From positions 186,001-250,000 of the forward strand of contig QOZR01000001.1 of the NCBI GenBank assembly GCA_003576685.1: a stretch of DNA of 64,000 bases. Direction: 5' to 3'. Below, in pieces: positions 56,663-64,000 of the stretch. The notes beneath the pieces are model-generated. The model was not told where the DNA came from. It did no database searches and worked only from the letters and a program-made list of their open reading frames with translations. The stretch's first letter is position 1; each line of letters begins with the position of its first letter. The translations under genes were made by a program, and so were the position numbers. The stretch is from Virgifigura deserti (GTDB lineage Bacteria > Pseudomonadota > Alphaproteobacteria > Dongiales > Dongiaceae).

Positions 56663-58306
56663 TCAGGCCGGCCGCTTCATCGCGGCCAAGGCTTCAGGCG
56701 TGTCGACATCGAGCAGCACGGCGTCGTCGGTCATGGCGACCTCGCGGACGAGATCGCCATGTTCGCCGATCAGGTGCCGAGCGCCGACATCGCCGGCCAG
56801 CGCACTCATCTCCGGAAAGAACCGGCGCGACCAGAGCACGGGGTTGCCGCGCTTGCCGCTCCACACCGGTACGCAGATCGCGCGGCCTTCGGCCGGCTCG
56901 AAGGCCGCGATCAGCCGATCCATCACTGTCGCCGTCACCCGCGGCATGTCGGCGAGACAGATCAGCGCTCCGTCCGCCTCCGGTCCGAGCGCGGCTAGCC
57001 CGCGCCGCAGGGACGTGCTGATCCCGGCGGCATAATCGGAGTTGTGGACGATCGTCACCGGACGGCCCTCGGCCGCATTCCCGATCGCCGTTCTCACCCG
57101 CTGGGAGTCGTGGCCCGTGACGACGACGACCGGATCGGCCTGCGACGCGAGTGCCGCCTCGACGGCGCGGGCCACCATCGCGGTGCCGTCGATTTCGGTC
57201 AGCAGCTTATTCGCCGCGCCCATCCGGCTCGATCGGCCGGCGGCAAGGAGAATGGCGGCGACGCGCGGTGAGCGTAGTGCCTCCGCCCGGCCCCTCTCTG
57301 TGCCGGCGCGTGGCTGCGGCCGGGTCGGGATTTCCTTCAGGAGGCCGCCGACACCCATGCGCATGATGTCCTGCCCCGTTACGGGGATATCCGCCAGGAG
57401 GCGGCGCAGCACCCAGTCGACGCCGCTCAGCTTCGGCGAGCGGGTGGAGCCCGGCACGCCCAGGACGTCCATTGTGCCGATACGGGCCAGCAGCAGCAGG
57501 TTGCCGGGATCGACTGGCATCCCGAAATGCTCGACCGTGCCGCCGGCGCGCTCGATCGCCGCCGGGATCACGTCGCGGCGATCGGTGATCGCCGAGGCGC
57601 CGAGCAGCAGCAGCAGCGCGGTCCCACCGCTGCGCAGCGAATCGATCTCGGCGGCGAGCGCCATGACCTCGTGATCGCAGCGCCGTTCCGCCGCCAGCGC
57701 ACCGCAGCCGAGCGCCGCGAGGCGCGCGTTCATGGTGCCGACGGTCTTGTCGAGAACGCTTTCCTTGACGCCGGGCAGGCGGGTCTGAACCAGGCCCACA
57801 GGGCGTGGGCGAAACGCCGCGACCCGGATCAGGGGACCGCTCTCCTGGGCGATCGCCTCGCAACGGGCGAGGACGGAGTCAGCGACGGCGAAGGGAATGA
57901 TCTTGACAGTGGCTGCCATCTGCCGTGGCTCGACCAAGTCGTAGGGCGGCAGGGTTGCGATCGTCACCGCCTCGTCGAGCAGATTGATCCGGTCGAGGCG
58001 CTCGCGATCGACGATGAGAAGGCCGGTCGCCTCCGCCAGCAGGTTGCAGCGTCCGGTGAAGGCGACGGCACGGTCGAGATGCGGTCCCTGGGCAGCCGCG
58101 GCGACGCGGGTGGCGGCATCGTTCTCGCCGATATCGCCCGGTTCTAGACGGGCGACGATGACGGTGGTCCGGCCGGCCTCGATCAGCGTCGTGACGTCGT
58201 CTGCCGACAGTCGGCGGCCCTTCTTGAAGCTTGCGGTGGGAAGCCTGATGCTGTGCGCGAGGAGCGCGCCTTCGGTCTCGCTGACCGGAATCTCGGCGAA
58301 GATCAT
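56663..58306 (-). CDS. MoeA/MogA-like domain fused to MocA/MobA-like nucleotidyltransferase
   Basis: The 547 residues form two parts. The N-terminal 340 resemble a molybdopterin-binding protein: TGRCNLLAEATGLLIVD, then a MogA-like LLLLGASAITDRRDVIPAAI and VPGSTRSPKLSGVDWVLRRL. Residues 350-547 are a GT-A-fold nucleotidyltransferase: AAILLAAGRSSRMGAANKLL is the NTP-binding loop, ALICLADMPRVT the metal-binding acid, and SGKRGNPVLWSRRFFPEM typical of MocA, which transfers CMP to molybdopterin. The fusion probably makes molybdopterin-cytosine dinucleotide for a xanthine-dehydrogenase-family enzyme. It is the last gene of the coxD-coxE-xdhC operon; its start overlaps the end of the preceding xdhC gene by four bases. 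Confidence 0.9.
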   Translation of the reverse strand: MIFAEIPVSETEGALLAHSIRLPTASFKKGRRLSADDVTTLIEAGRTTVIVARLEPGDIGENDAATRVAAAAQGPHLDRAVAFTGRCNLLAEATGLLIVDRERLDRINLLDEAVTIATLPPYDLVEPRQMAATVKIIPFAVADSVLARCEAIAQESGPLIRVAAFRPRPVGLVQTRLPGVKESVLDKTVGTMNARLAALGCGALAAERRCDHEVMALAAEIDSLRSGGTALLLLLGASAITDRRDVIPAAIERAGGTVEHFGMPVDPGNLLLLARIGTMDVLGVPGSTRSPKLSGVDWVLRRLLADIPVTGQDIMRMGVGGLLKEIPTRPQPRAGTERGRAEALRSPRVAAILLAAGRSSRMGAANKLLTEIDGTAMVARAVEAALASQADPVVVVTGHDSQRVRTAIGNAAEGRPVTIVHNSDYAAGISTSLRRGLAALGPEADGALICLADMPRVTATVMDRLIAAFEPAEGRAICVPVWSGKRGNPVLWSRRFFPEMSALAGDVGARHLIGEHGDLVREVAMTDDAVLLDVDTPEALAAMKRPA

Positions 58307-59022
58307 GCCGCGTGGCCCTGCGTCGACCCTGCCCGGTGCAGCACGGTGGTTATTTGCGCGAGGACCGAGAGGGCGATCTCGGCCGGCGAGCGCCCGCCCA
58401 GCGGCAAGCCGACCGGACCGCCATGGATGCGGGCGAGATCGGTATCGCCGACGCCGGCCGCGCGCAGCCGCTCCAGCCGCGCTGCATGGGTCTTCCTGCT
58501 GCCGAGTGCGCCGATATAGAAGGCGGGCGACCGCAGCGCGGCTTGCAGGGCCGGGTCGTCGAGCTTCGGGTCGTGGGTCAGGGTGACGACCGCCGTCCGA
58601 CCGTCGAGCGCGAGCCGCTCCATCGCCTCGTCTGGCCAGTCGGTCAGCAAGGCCATGTCCGGGAACCGGGCTTCGGTGGCGAAGGACCGGCGCGGATCGA
58701 TGACGGTCACCGCATAGCCGGCGAGCCGCGCCATCGGCGCCAGCGCCTGCGCGATATGGACGGCGCCGACAAGGATCAGGCGCAGGGCCGGGTTGTGGAC
58801 CTGGAGGAAGATGCGCCGGCCGGCCGCCTCGACGATTGCGGAGCGATCGTCTCGCAGGGCCTGTCGCGCGGTTGCGAGGATGTCCGAGTCGAGAACGAAA
58901 TCGCCGTGGGTATCGCCCTCATAGATCAGGGACTGAAGGCCCGACTCGAGATCGGTCGCGAGCGCCACCGGCCGGTCGGCGGCGCGATCGGCGACGAGCC
59001 GATCGAGGATCGCCCGCTTCAT
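58303..59022 (-). CDS. XdhC/CoxF-type maturation protein, C-terminal Rossmann part
   Basis: This 239-residue protein of the XdhC family has a short N-terminal part and a Rossmann domain (LRLILVGAVHIAQALAPMAR, then YAVTVIDPRRSFATEARFP), followed by VVTLTHDPKLDDPAL, FYIGALGSRKTHAARLERL and IHGGPVGLPLGGRSPAEIAL, all family signatures. XdhC proteins bind molybdenum cofactor, guard its sulfuration and insert it into xanthine-dehydrogenase-type enzymes. It overlaps the upstream XdhC-N gene and the downstream MoeA/MocA-like gene by four bases each, so translation is coupled across the operon. Confidence 0.92.
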   Translation of the reverse strand: MKRAILDRLVADRAADRPVALATDLESGLQSLIYEGDTHGDFVLDSDILATARQALRDDRSAIVEAAGRRIFLQVHNPALRLILVGAVHIAQALAPMARLAGYAVTVIDPRRSFATEARFPDMALLTDWPDEAMERLALDGRTAVVTLTHDPKLDDPALQAALRSPAFYIGALGSRKTHAARLERLRAAGVGDTDLARIHGGPVGLPLGGRSPAEIALSVLAQITTVLHRAGSTQGHAA

Positions 59023-59342
59023 TCCACCGCCTCGACATAGACCTGGACCTTGCCGCCGCAGGCGAGCCCGACCTCCCAGGCCTGTTCGTCGGTAACGCCG
59101 AACTCGAGCAGACGCGGCTTTCCGTCCTTGATCGCTTCGATCGCCTCCAGCACCACGGCGCCCTCGATGCAGCCGCCGGAGACTGAGCCGATCATCGCGC
59201 CGCTGTCGTCGACGGCGAGCTGGCTGCCCGCCGGGCGGGGCGAGGAACCCCAGGTCCCGATTACGGTCGCGAGCGCGACACCCTTGCCGGCAGCGCGCCA
59301 ATCGGCGGCCTGTTCCAGAATGGCTTCCGCGGTTGCCGTCAC
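59019..59342 (-). CDS. XdhC/CoxI family protein, N-terminal part
   Basis: This protein of about 107 residues matches the N-terminal XdhC_CoxI domain: VALATVIGTWGSSPRPAGSQ, then MIGSVSGGCIEGAVV and LLEFGVTDEQAWEVGLACGG. Together with the next gene it corresponds to a split XdhC, a common arrangement in CO-dehydrogenase-like clusters. I start it at the GTG at 59342, which follows GAGGAGG and overlaps the coxE stop (GTGA arrangement); an upstream in-frame ATG lies inside coxE. Confidence 0.9.
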   Translation of the reverse strand: MTATAEAILEQAADWRAAGKGVALATVIGTWGSSPRPAGSQLAVDDSGAMIGSVSGGCIEGAVVLEAIEAIKDGKPRLLEFGVTDEQAWEVGLACGGKVQVYVEAVE

Positions 59343-60586
59343 TGCAACACCTCCTCTTCCCAATTCTCGCGCCATTGTCGCAGCCCGTCCAGCCGCCGGA
59401 CGCCCGGGCGGCTCAGCACGCGCGTCAGGTCGGCGAGGCTCTCAAGATTATGCACCGGGCGGAACTCGTCGACATGCGGCAGAATTGCGCGCGCGCCCTG
59501 AGATTTCGGTTCATAGGCGGCATAGCGCAAGAGCGGGTTGAGCCAGATCAGGCGCCGGCAGGATTTGTGCAGCCGCTCCATCTCGCCGTCCAGCCCCTCC
59601 GCTGCGTCGCGGTCGAGCCCGTCGCTGATGAACAGCACCAGGGCGCCCTGGCCCAACACCCGCCGCGACCAGCGGCCGTTGAACTCGGCTAGGCACTTGC
59701 CGATGCGGGTGCCGCCCGACCAGTCCTCGACCGTGCCGGCGACCCTCTCCAAGGCAACGTCCACGTCCTTGTGGCGGAGCAGCCGGGTGATGTTGGTGAG
59801 CCGGGTCCCGAACAGGAAGGTCGCCACCCGGTCGCGGTCATTGGTGACGGCATGCATGAAATGCAGCACGAGGCGCGAATAGCGGCTCATCGAGCCGGAG
59901 ATATCGCAGAGAATCACGAGCGGCGGATGCCGGCGGCGCGGCGTCCGCCGGCGCAGGGGGATACTGCCGCCGGCGCGCAAGGACGCGCGCAGCGTCGCCC
60001 GCATATCGACGCGGTGACCGGCGGGATCGGGCTGGAAGCGGCGCGTCGGCAGCTCCATGATCGGCAATCGCATTTCGGCGATCGCGCGTTTCGCGGCGGC
60101 GATCTCGGCCGTCGACATCTTCTCGAAGTCCATGCTCTGCAGGACCTCGCGGTCAGACCAAGTCATGACCGCGTCGATCTCAAGCTTCTCTTCCGTCGGC
60201 TCGCGACTGTCCGCTGTGCCGCTACGATCGGGCTTGAGCGCTTCGGCCAGCCGGCGGCTCATCTCCTCGCCGCGCTCCGGCTCGCCGGCGCCGTGCAGCG
60301 CGGGCAGCATGGCGGCGATCATTCGCTCCAGAAGCTGCGGATTGCGCCAGAAGACATGGAAGGCCTGATCGAACAGGGTCTGGTGCTCGCGCCGGTTCAC
60401 GAAGACGGCATTCAGCGCCCAGTAGAAATCCTCGCGTTTGCCGAGCCCGACCGTCTCGACCGCCCGGATCGCCTCCGTCAGCTTGCCTGTGCCCACCGGC
60501 AACCCCGCCGCCCGCAAGGTGCGGCCGAACAGCATCAGGTTCTCGACGAGGCGGCCGTGACCCTCATGCGGAGCTTGTCGAAGCAT
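59339..60586 (-). CDS. coxE: CoxE-like VWA domain protein
   Basis: This 415-residue protein has a CoxE family N-terminal helical region (VENLMLFGRTLRAAGLPVGT, FYWALNAVFVNRREHQTLFD) and a C-terminal von Willebrand A domain with a MIDAS-like DISGSMSRYSRLVLHFMHAV and LFGTRLTNITRLL, WSGGTRIGKCL. In Oligotropha, CoxD and CoxE build the CuSMoO2 centre of CO dehydrogenase; homologues serve other molybdenum hydroxylases. The ATG start lies inside a palindromic repeat, so the first 11 residues (MLRQAPHEGHG) are repeat-encoded. It starts four bases after the coxD stop. Confidence 0.92.
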   Translation of the reverse strand: MLRQAPHEGHGRLVENLMLFGRTLRAAGLPVGTGKLTEAIRAVETVGLGKREDFYWALNAVFVNRREHQTLFDQAFHVFWRNPQLLERMIAAMLPALHGAGEPERGEEMSRRLAEALKPDRSGTADSREPTEEKLEIDAVMTWSDREVLQSMDFEKMSTAEIAAAKRAIAEMRLPIMELPTRRFQPDPAGHRVDMRATLRASLRAGGSIPLRRRTPRRRHPPLVILCDISGSMSRYSRLVLHFMHAVTNDRDRVATFLFGTRLTNITRLLRHKDVDVALERVAGTVEDWSGGTRIGKCLAEFNGRWSRRVLGQGALVLFISDGLDRDAAEGLDGEMERLHKSCRRLIWLNPLLRYAAYEPKSQGARAILPHVDEFRPVHNLESLADLTRVLSRPGVRRLDGLRQWRENWEEEVLQ

Positions 60587-60589
60587 GCC
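60561..60589. repeat. CCTCATG-type palindromic repeat, copy 3, at the start of coxE
   Basis: CCTCATGCGGAGCTTGTCGA and AGCATGCCG match the family found at 13238 and 22168, with CATGC/GCATG as the surviving arms. The minus strand provides the coxE start codon and its first codons. Confidence 0.7.
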
Positions 60590-60590
60590 G

Positions 60591-61517
60591 CTACCGGCCT
60601 GCCGTCGCCAACTCGGCCTTGACCTGATCGAGGAGCAGGGCGGCTTCGCTGCCGCGGATCTTGGCGATGTCGTCCTGGTATTTCAGGAGAACGCCCAGCG
60701 TATCGTCGATGGCGGCCGGATCGAGCGAGACCTTGTCGAGCTGGACCAGGGCATCGGCCCAGTCGATCGTCTCGGCAATGCCCGGCAGCTTGAACAGGTC
60801 CTTGCTCCGCAATTTCTGCACGAAGGCGACGATCTGGCGGCTGAACGCCGCATCGGCCTGCGGCGCCTTGAGCCGCAGGATCGCCAGCTCGCGCTCCGCG
60901 TCGGGATAATCGACCCAGTGATAGAAGCAGCGCCGCTTCAGCGCGTCGTGGATCTCGCGGGTGCGGTTCGAGGTAATCACGACGATCGGCGGTTCGACCG
61001 CCCTGATGGTGCCGATCTCTGGAATCGTGATCTGAAAGTCGGACAGCACCTCGAGGAGATAGGCTTCGAACGGCTCGTCGGTGCGGTCGAGCTCGTCAAT
61101 CAGCAGAACCGGTGCACCGGCCTCGTCGGAGTCGAGCGCCTGCAGAAGCGGTCGCTTGATCAGGAAGCGCGGCGCGTAGATGTCGGACTCGACGGCGCTG
61201 CGGTCGGTATTGCCGGCCGCCTCCGCGAGCCGGATTTCGATCATCTGGCGGGAGTAGTTCCACTCATAGACCGCCGACGCGACATCCAGCCCTTCATAGC
61301 ATTGCAGGCGCAGCAGCCGCCGACCGAGGCCGGCGGCGAGCACCTTCGCGATCTCGGTCTTGCCGACGCCGGCCTCGCCTTCCAGGAACAGTGGGCGACG
61401 GAGCTTCAGCGCCAGGAAGACCGCGGTCGCGAGGCTCCGGTCACCGACATAGTTGCCGGCGGAGAAGAGGCCGAGCGTGTCGTCGACCGAAGCCGGGACG
61501 GGGGCGGACGAGGGCAT
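60591..61517 (-). CDS. coxD: MoxR/CoxD-like AAA+ ATPase
   Basis: This 308-residue AAA+ chaperone of the MoxR branch has the Walker A LFLEGEAGVGKTEIAKVLA at about 38-56, the Walker B VLLIDELDRTDEPFEAYLLE, sensor 1 VVITSNRTREIHDALKRRC and the arginine-finger region CFYHWVDYPDAERELAIL. CoxD-type ATPases act with VWA partners (CoxE) to mature or remodel metalloenzymes, in cox clusters by building the Mo-Cu site. It is the first gene of the operon; the YdbL gene lies only seven bases upstream of its start, so the ydbH-ynbE-ydbL genes may be transcribed into it. Confidence 0.93.
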   Translation of the reverse strand: MPSSAPVPASVDDTLGLFSAGNYVGDRSLATAVFLALKLRRPLFLEGEAGVGKTEIAKVLAAGLGRRLLRLQCYEGLDVASAVYEWNYSRQMIEIRLAEAAGNTDRSAVESDIYAPRFLIKRPLLQALDSDEAGAPVLLIDELDRTDEPFEAYLLEVLSDFQITIPEIGTIRAVEPPIVVITSNRTREIHDALKRRCFYHWVDYPDAERELAILRLKAPQADAAFSRQIVAFVQKLRSKDLFKLPGIAETIDWADALVQLDKVSLDPAAIDDTLGVLLKYQDDIAKIRGSEAALLLDQVKAELATAGR

Positions 61518-61524
61518 CAGTCGG

Positions 61525-61884
61525 CTACTTTCGGGTCCACTGACCGCTCTTGCTCATCAGATATTCGCCGGGCTGCGCCCTTTGATACAGCTTCTCGGCC
61601 GTCAGCACGCCGACTGCATCGACAGAGGTTCCGTTCCTGGCGGCGATGTCGGCATAGGCGGCGCGGCGCTGCGCATTGATCTCCTCGACCAGTTGGGCCA
61701 CTTCCAGCGGGACCGTCGAGGGCACGACCCCGACAAAGCCGTCCGGCCGCTCGCCGACGAGGCCCGCGGCCTTGGCATCGTCGAGCGCACCGGCCGCTGC
61801 GACACCGGACATCAGCGAGAGGCCGACGATCAAGGCGAAACCCAGTAAGAACTGTTTCAAGGCAAATTTTGTCAGATACGGCAT
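61525..61884 (-). CDS. ydbL: YdbL family (DUF1318) periplasmic protein
   Basis: This 119-residue protein has a Sec signal (FLLGFALIVGLSLMSGVAAA) and the DUF1318 core: LDDAKAAGLVGERPDGFVG, LVEEINAQRRAAYADIAARN and the C-terminal EKLYQRAQPGEYLM. In E. coli YdbL is a periplasmic partner of YnbE and YdbH, thought to control YnbE assembly in an intermembrane phospholipid bridge. The start is the ATG at 61884, or a TTG at 61905 that overlaps the ynbE stop. It is the third gene of ydbH-ynbE-ydbL. Confidence 0.9.
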   Translation of the reverse strand: MPYLTKFALKQFLLGFALIVGLSLMSGVAAAGALDDAKAAGLVGERPDGFVGVVPSTVPLEVAQLVEEINAQRRAAYADIAARNGTSVDAVGVLTAEKLYQRAQPGEYLMSKSGQWTRK

Positions 61885-61901
61885 TCTTTTCACCCGATGC
61901 T

Positions 61902-62126
61902 TCAAAACAGGTCGGACTCGGACTCGATCAGATCCTCGACGTCGCGCTCAACCTTCACTCTGACCTCCTGCTCGATCTTGACGTTGAGATTGATGACGAT
62001 CGGATCCTTCGGTGCTTCGACCCGTACGGTCGGCTGACAGGCCGACAGTGCGAGTGCGGCATGAAGACACCCTATGCATAGGGCAAGGCCGGGGCCGCGT
62101 GTTCCCCGCTCCAACGAAAATGGCAA
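61902..62126 (-). CDS. ynbE: YnbE family outer-membrane lipoprotein
   Basis: This 74-residue lipoprotein has a lipobox in HAALALSACQPTV, so the mature protein starts at Cys and is short: QPTVRVEAPKDPIVINLNVK followed by a charged helix EQEVRVKVERDVEDLIES. The pattern matches YnbE, which sits in the outer membrane and stacks with YdbH into a continuous beta bridge. I place the start at the TTG at 62126, seven bases after AGGAGGGG; a longer frame exists but is arginine-rich noise. It lies between ydbH and ydbL. Confidence 0.85.
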   Translation of the reverse strand: MPFSLERGTRGPGLALCIGCLHAALALSACQPTVRVEAPKDPIVINLNVKIEQEVRVKVERDVEDLIESESDLF

Positions 62127-62163
62127 TTCTCCCCCTCCTGATCCAGGCCCCGCGATCCGTTGA

Positions 62164-64000
62164 TTACTTCGGAAACTCCGACAGCCTCTCGCGAATCGCG
62201 TCCGGAATCCGATAGCCAACCAAGCTCCGTTGCAAGACCTGGTCCAGCTTCCCGCTGATGTTGAAATTGAGCTCAACTGGATAACCGTCGTAAAAGGCGG
62301 GATTCTTGCCCGCGACATGAACGGAGACAAGCATCTCGCCGCCGGCTTCGCGATCGACGGTCAGCCGCAGATCGTGATACTCGAAATTGGTCAGGGCCGA
62401 CAGCAGGAGGCTAATGGTTTCGCCCTGCGCTTGCAACGCGGCGGGCGGGCTCACGGGATCGTAGCTCAGCCGGCCCGGTGCGTCGGCGGCCAGCGTGCCG
62501 TTTTCAATGATCACGTCCTCCTCGATATGCACCGGGATTCGGCCGTCGAGCCGGCCGGTCGCCGAAAGTCCGTCGATGTCGGCAAGCGCGAGAAGTTCGC
62601 TCAGTGCCGCATCCGTCACGAGGAGCTCGATCCGGTTCTCCGGTGCGTCCAGATCGATCACCGCCGGTTCCACGGTGATCTCGCCGCCGGCGAGCCGCAG
62701 TCGTCCGTCACTCACGACCAGCTCTCCGGATCGCCGGAGCTGAAAGGTCGCGATACCATCGGTCAGCGGCAGGACGGCATCGATCAGCCCGATCGCCAGC
62801 TTCTGGCCGGGCGGGGTAGAGAGGGGTAGTAGGCTGTCGAACCGGACAACGGAGTTCAATCGAACGACCTCCGCCAGGGGGGTGGTGAAGGATAGGTCCC
62901 GCAGCAGCATCCGAAGGTTCGAGGCGCTTCCCTCGGCGTCCCATGATAGGGTGCCGGCGAGGGCGACGGTCCCGGTCGTCTGCTCGATCCGGCCCTTCAG
63001 AATCGGCGCAAGATCCTCCGGTTCCAGCCCGTCCGGCGCGAACGCCACAGGCGGCAGGTCGACCTCCGCGCCGCCGACGCCCGACTGCAGGTCGTGTTGT
63101 CCGTTGACGGTCAGGGCGGCCCGTTCGGCGGCGGCGTTCGCCTGGAGCGTGAAGGTCAGGCGGTTGCCGCTCAGTGTGGCCTCGGCGCGCGCGGGCATCG
63201 GAGCGAAAAGGGCGGGCTCGGCGCGGTGCGTGACCTTGGCGACCCGGAGATGCGCTTCGCTGGGCACGTCCGGTCCGCCGATGAGAAGATCGGCTTCGGC
63301 CCCGGTCGCGGCGATCTGGCGGTCCGGCAGCAGGACCTCCCCACCGGCGAGGGCGACGGTTCCGCGATAGCCGGTTGTCGGACTCCAGGAGCCCGGCGCC
63401 GAAAGCGCCTGCAACTCGAGGTCGACCGGTAGCGGGACTGCGGAGTCAGGCCATAGCCGCGCCCTCAAATGGACCGGACCGGCCTTCAGGGCGTGGGCGA
63501 GATGGAACCCATCGGCCGCGGCGAAATCCAGAGTGAGCGCCGGCTCCTCGGCGGCCTGAAGCGGAAGGCGCACAGGCTCGGTCGTCGCCAGAATGCCGGG
63601 GACGACCAAGCGCCGTGCCCTCACTTGAGCATCGCCGCGATTGTGTAGCGTGAGCGTGCCATTGGCGAAGGCGAAAGCCGTATCCGCGCCGAACGCGATC
63701 TCTGTCGCGTGAACGGTCGGCATCTCGATTTCGGGTGCGGCAAGCGCGACGTGCGCCGTGCCGCTGAACGCGTCGGGCGCTCCCGTGAAGGTGGCGTTAG
63801 TCAAGGTGGCATCGAGGGTTGCTTCGTCGGCGGCAACGCTGATCTCCATGCTGCCGGCGAAGGCGGGATGGTCTGTCGCGGGGGAGAGCCGGCCGGAGAT
63901 GCTGCCCGACAAGCTAGCGCGGCGCTCGATCGGCGGCGGCAGGCCGATGAGCGGCCAGAGGAGCGAAGCGGCAGTTGCGCTCGCCTCCACTTCAGCGGAC
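62164..64000 (-). CDS. ydbH: YdbH-like AsmA family intermembrane lipid-transport protein, truncated by window edge
   Basis: This is the C-terminal 612 residues of a large beta-rich AsmA-like protein; the frame is open to the last base, so the start lies beyond the window. Typical features are long repeats of amphipathic strands, a late GRLDGRIPVHIEEDVIIENG TLAA-type segment and the C-terminal LNFNISGKLDQVLQRSLVGY with a final RIPDAI. In E. coli YdbH (about 880 residues) spans the periplasm from the inner membrane and transports phospholipids with the partially redundant TamB and YhdP. The ynbE and ydbL genes directly follow, confirming the assignment. Confidence 0.88.
   Translation of the reverse strand, partial: SAEVEASATAASLLWPLIGLPPPIERRASLSGSISGRLSPATDHPAFAGSMEISVAADEATLDATLTNATFTGAPDAFSGTAHVALAAPEIEMPTVHATEIAFGADTAFAFANGTLTLHNRGDAQVRARRLVVPGILATTEPVRLPLQAAEEPALTLDFAAADGFHLAHALKAGPVHLRARLWPDSAVPLPVDLELQALSAPGSWSPTTGYRGTVALAGGEVLLPDRQIAATGAEADLLIGGPDVPSEAHLRVAKVTHRAEPALFAPMPARAEATLSGNRLTFTLQANAAAERAALTVNGQHDLQSGVGGAEVDLPPVAFAPDGLEPEDLAPILKGRIEQTTGTVALAGTLSWDAEGSASNLRMLLRDLSFTTPLAEVVRLNSVVRFDSLLPLSTPPGQKLAIGLIDAVLPLTDGIATFQLRRSGELVVSDGRLRLAGGEITVEPAVIDLDAPENRIELLVTDAALSELLALADIDGLSATGRLDGRIPVHIEEDVIIENGTLAADAPGRLSYDPVSPPAALQAQGETISLLLSALTNFEYHDLRLTVDREAGGEMLVSVHVAGKNPAFYDGYPVELNFNISGKLDQVLQRSLVGYRIPDAIRERLSEFPK

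Noticed and set aside
1..64000. CRISPR arrays, tRNA/rRNA genes, transposases, prophage or conjugation genes
   Set aside because: No regularly spaced direct repeats, cloverleaf-like segments, DDE/tyrosine recombinase motifs or phage structural genes were seen while reading both strands.

Overview
The window is GC-rich, densely coded DNA from a free-living alphaproteobacterium, probably of the Rhodospirillales/Geminicoccales/Hyphomicrobiales kind. I cannot name a genus. The evidence is the gene content (class III alcohol dehydrogenase plus S-formylglutathione hydrolase, trimethylamine monooxygenase plus TMAO demethylase, a CoxD/CoxE/XdhC cluster), several sites matching the alphaproteobacterial general-stress promoter (GGAAC-N16/17-CGTT), and a tiny gene with an extended anti-16S Shine-Dalgarno sequence of a type described only from alphaproteobacteria. 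No rRNA, tRNA, CRISPR array, transposase or prophage was seen.

Layout. 1-8.3 kb: the 3' end of a dienelactone hydrolase, a Tat-exported DUF882 peptidase-like protein, an EAL-domain protein, ArfB, a HerA-like ATPase, then a minus-strand run csp, infA, ogt, yaiI-like, P-loop ATPase, DUF1772. 8.3-12.3 kb: a long AT-rich gap, otsB, and a stress-type island with two paralogous 24-25 residue membrane peptides, a response regulator and a small conserved-looking protein. 12.4-22 kb: aldo/keto reductase, FAD amine oxidase, a three-gene hypothetical operon that includes a winged-helix/RMF-like fusion, a GFA protein, TauE/SafE, a ThDP decarboxylase and a polyamine-type binding protein. 22-36.5 kb: mostly metabolic and transport genes, a secreted pectate-lyase-fold protein, DadA and an rreB-like micro-gene. 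36.7-45.3 kb: a Gre factor, tdm-tmm for TMA/TMAO demethylation, a serralysin, an acyl-CoA-dehydrogenase-fold protein followed by a flavin reductase, and a cold-shock-domain protein. 45.7-54 kb: an atypical HAL/PAL-family protein, a desaturase, the glutathione-dependent formaldehyde pathway, a GntR-HAD-aldolase operon and a nucleotidyltransferase-phosphoesterase operon. 54.5-64 kb: RhlE, an alpha/beta hydrolase, a molybdenum-hydroxylase maturation operon (coxD, coxE, two xdhC halves, a MoeA/MocA-like fusion) and ydbH-ynbE-ydbL.

How the genes work together. Tmm oxidises trimethylamine to TMAO and Tdm cleaves TMAO to dimethylamine and formaldehyde. The class III alcohol dehydrogenase and FghA about 8 kb away remove formaldehyde as formate. 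Several amino-acid and amine enzymes (DadA, two DAO-type FAD oxidases, the ThDP decarboxylase, a PotD-like protein, LysE) suggest heavy use of nitrogenous organics. The cox/xdhC operon supports a molybdenum hydroxylase whose structural genes are not here.

The least explained material lies between the genes. (1) A family of CTAG-bounded palindromic repeats has seven copies, and at least four of them supply the stop codon of the upstream gene. (2) Two other palindromic repeat families are present, one forming the start of coxE. (3) A 20-codon gene has a GTG start, a 15-nt match to the anti-SD tail of 16S rRNA and its own terminator. (4) A pair of micro-membrane-protein genes is present, the first behind a canonical EcfG-type promoter. 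(5) A perfect 28-bp palindrome lies between adhC and a GntR gene. Starts were chosen by Shine-Dalgarno match and family length; all functional calls come from reading motifs, not from database searches.
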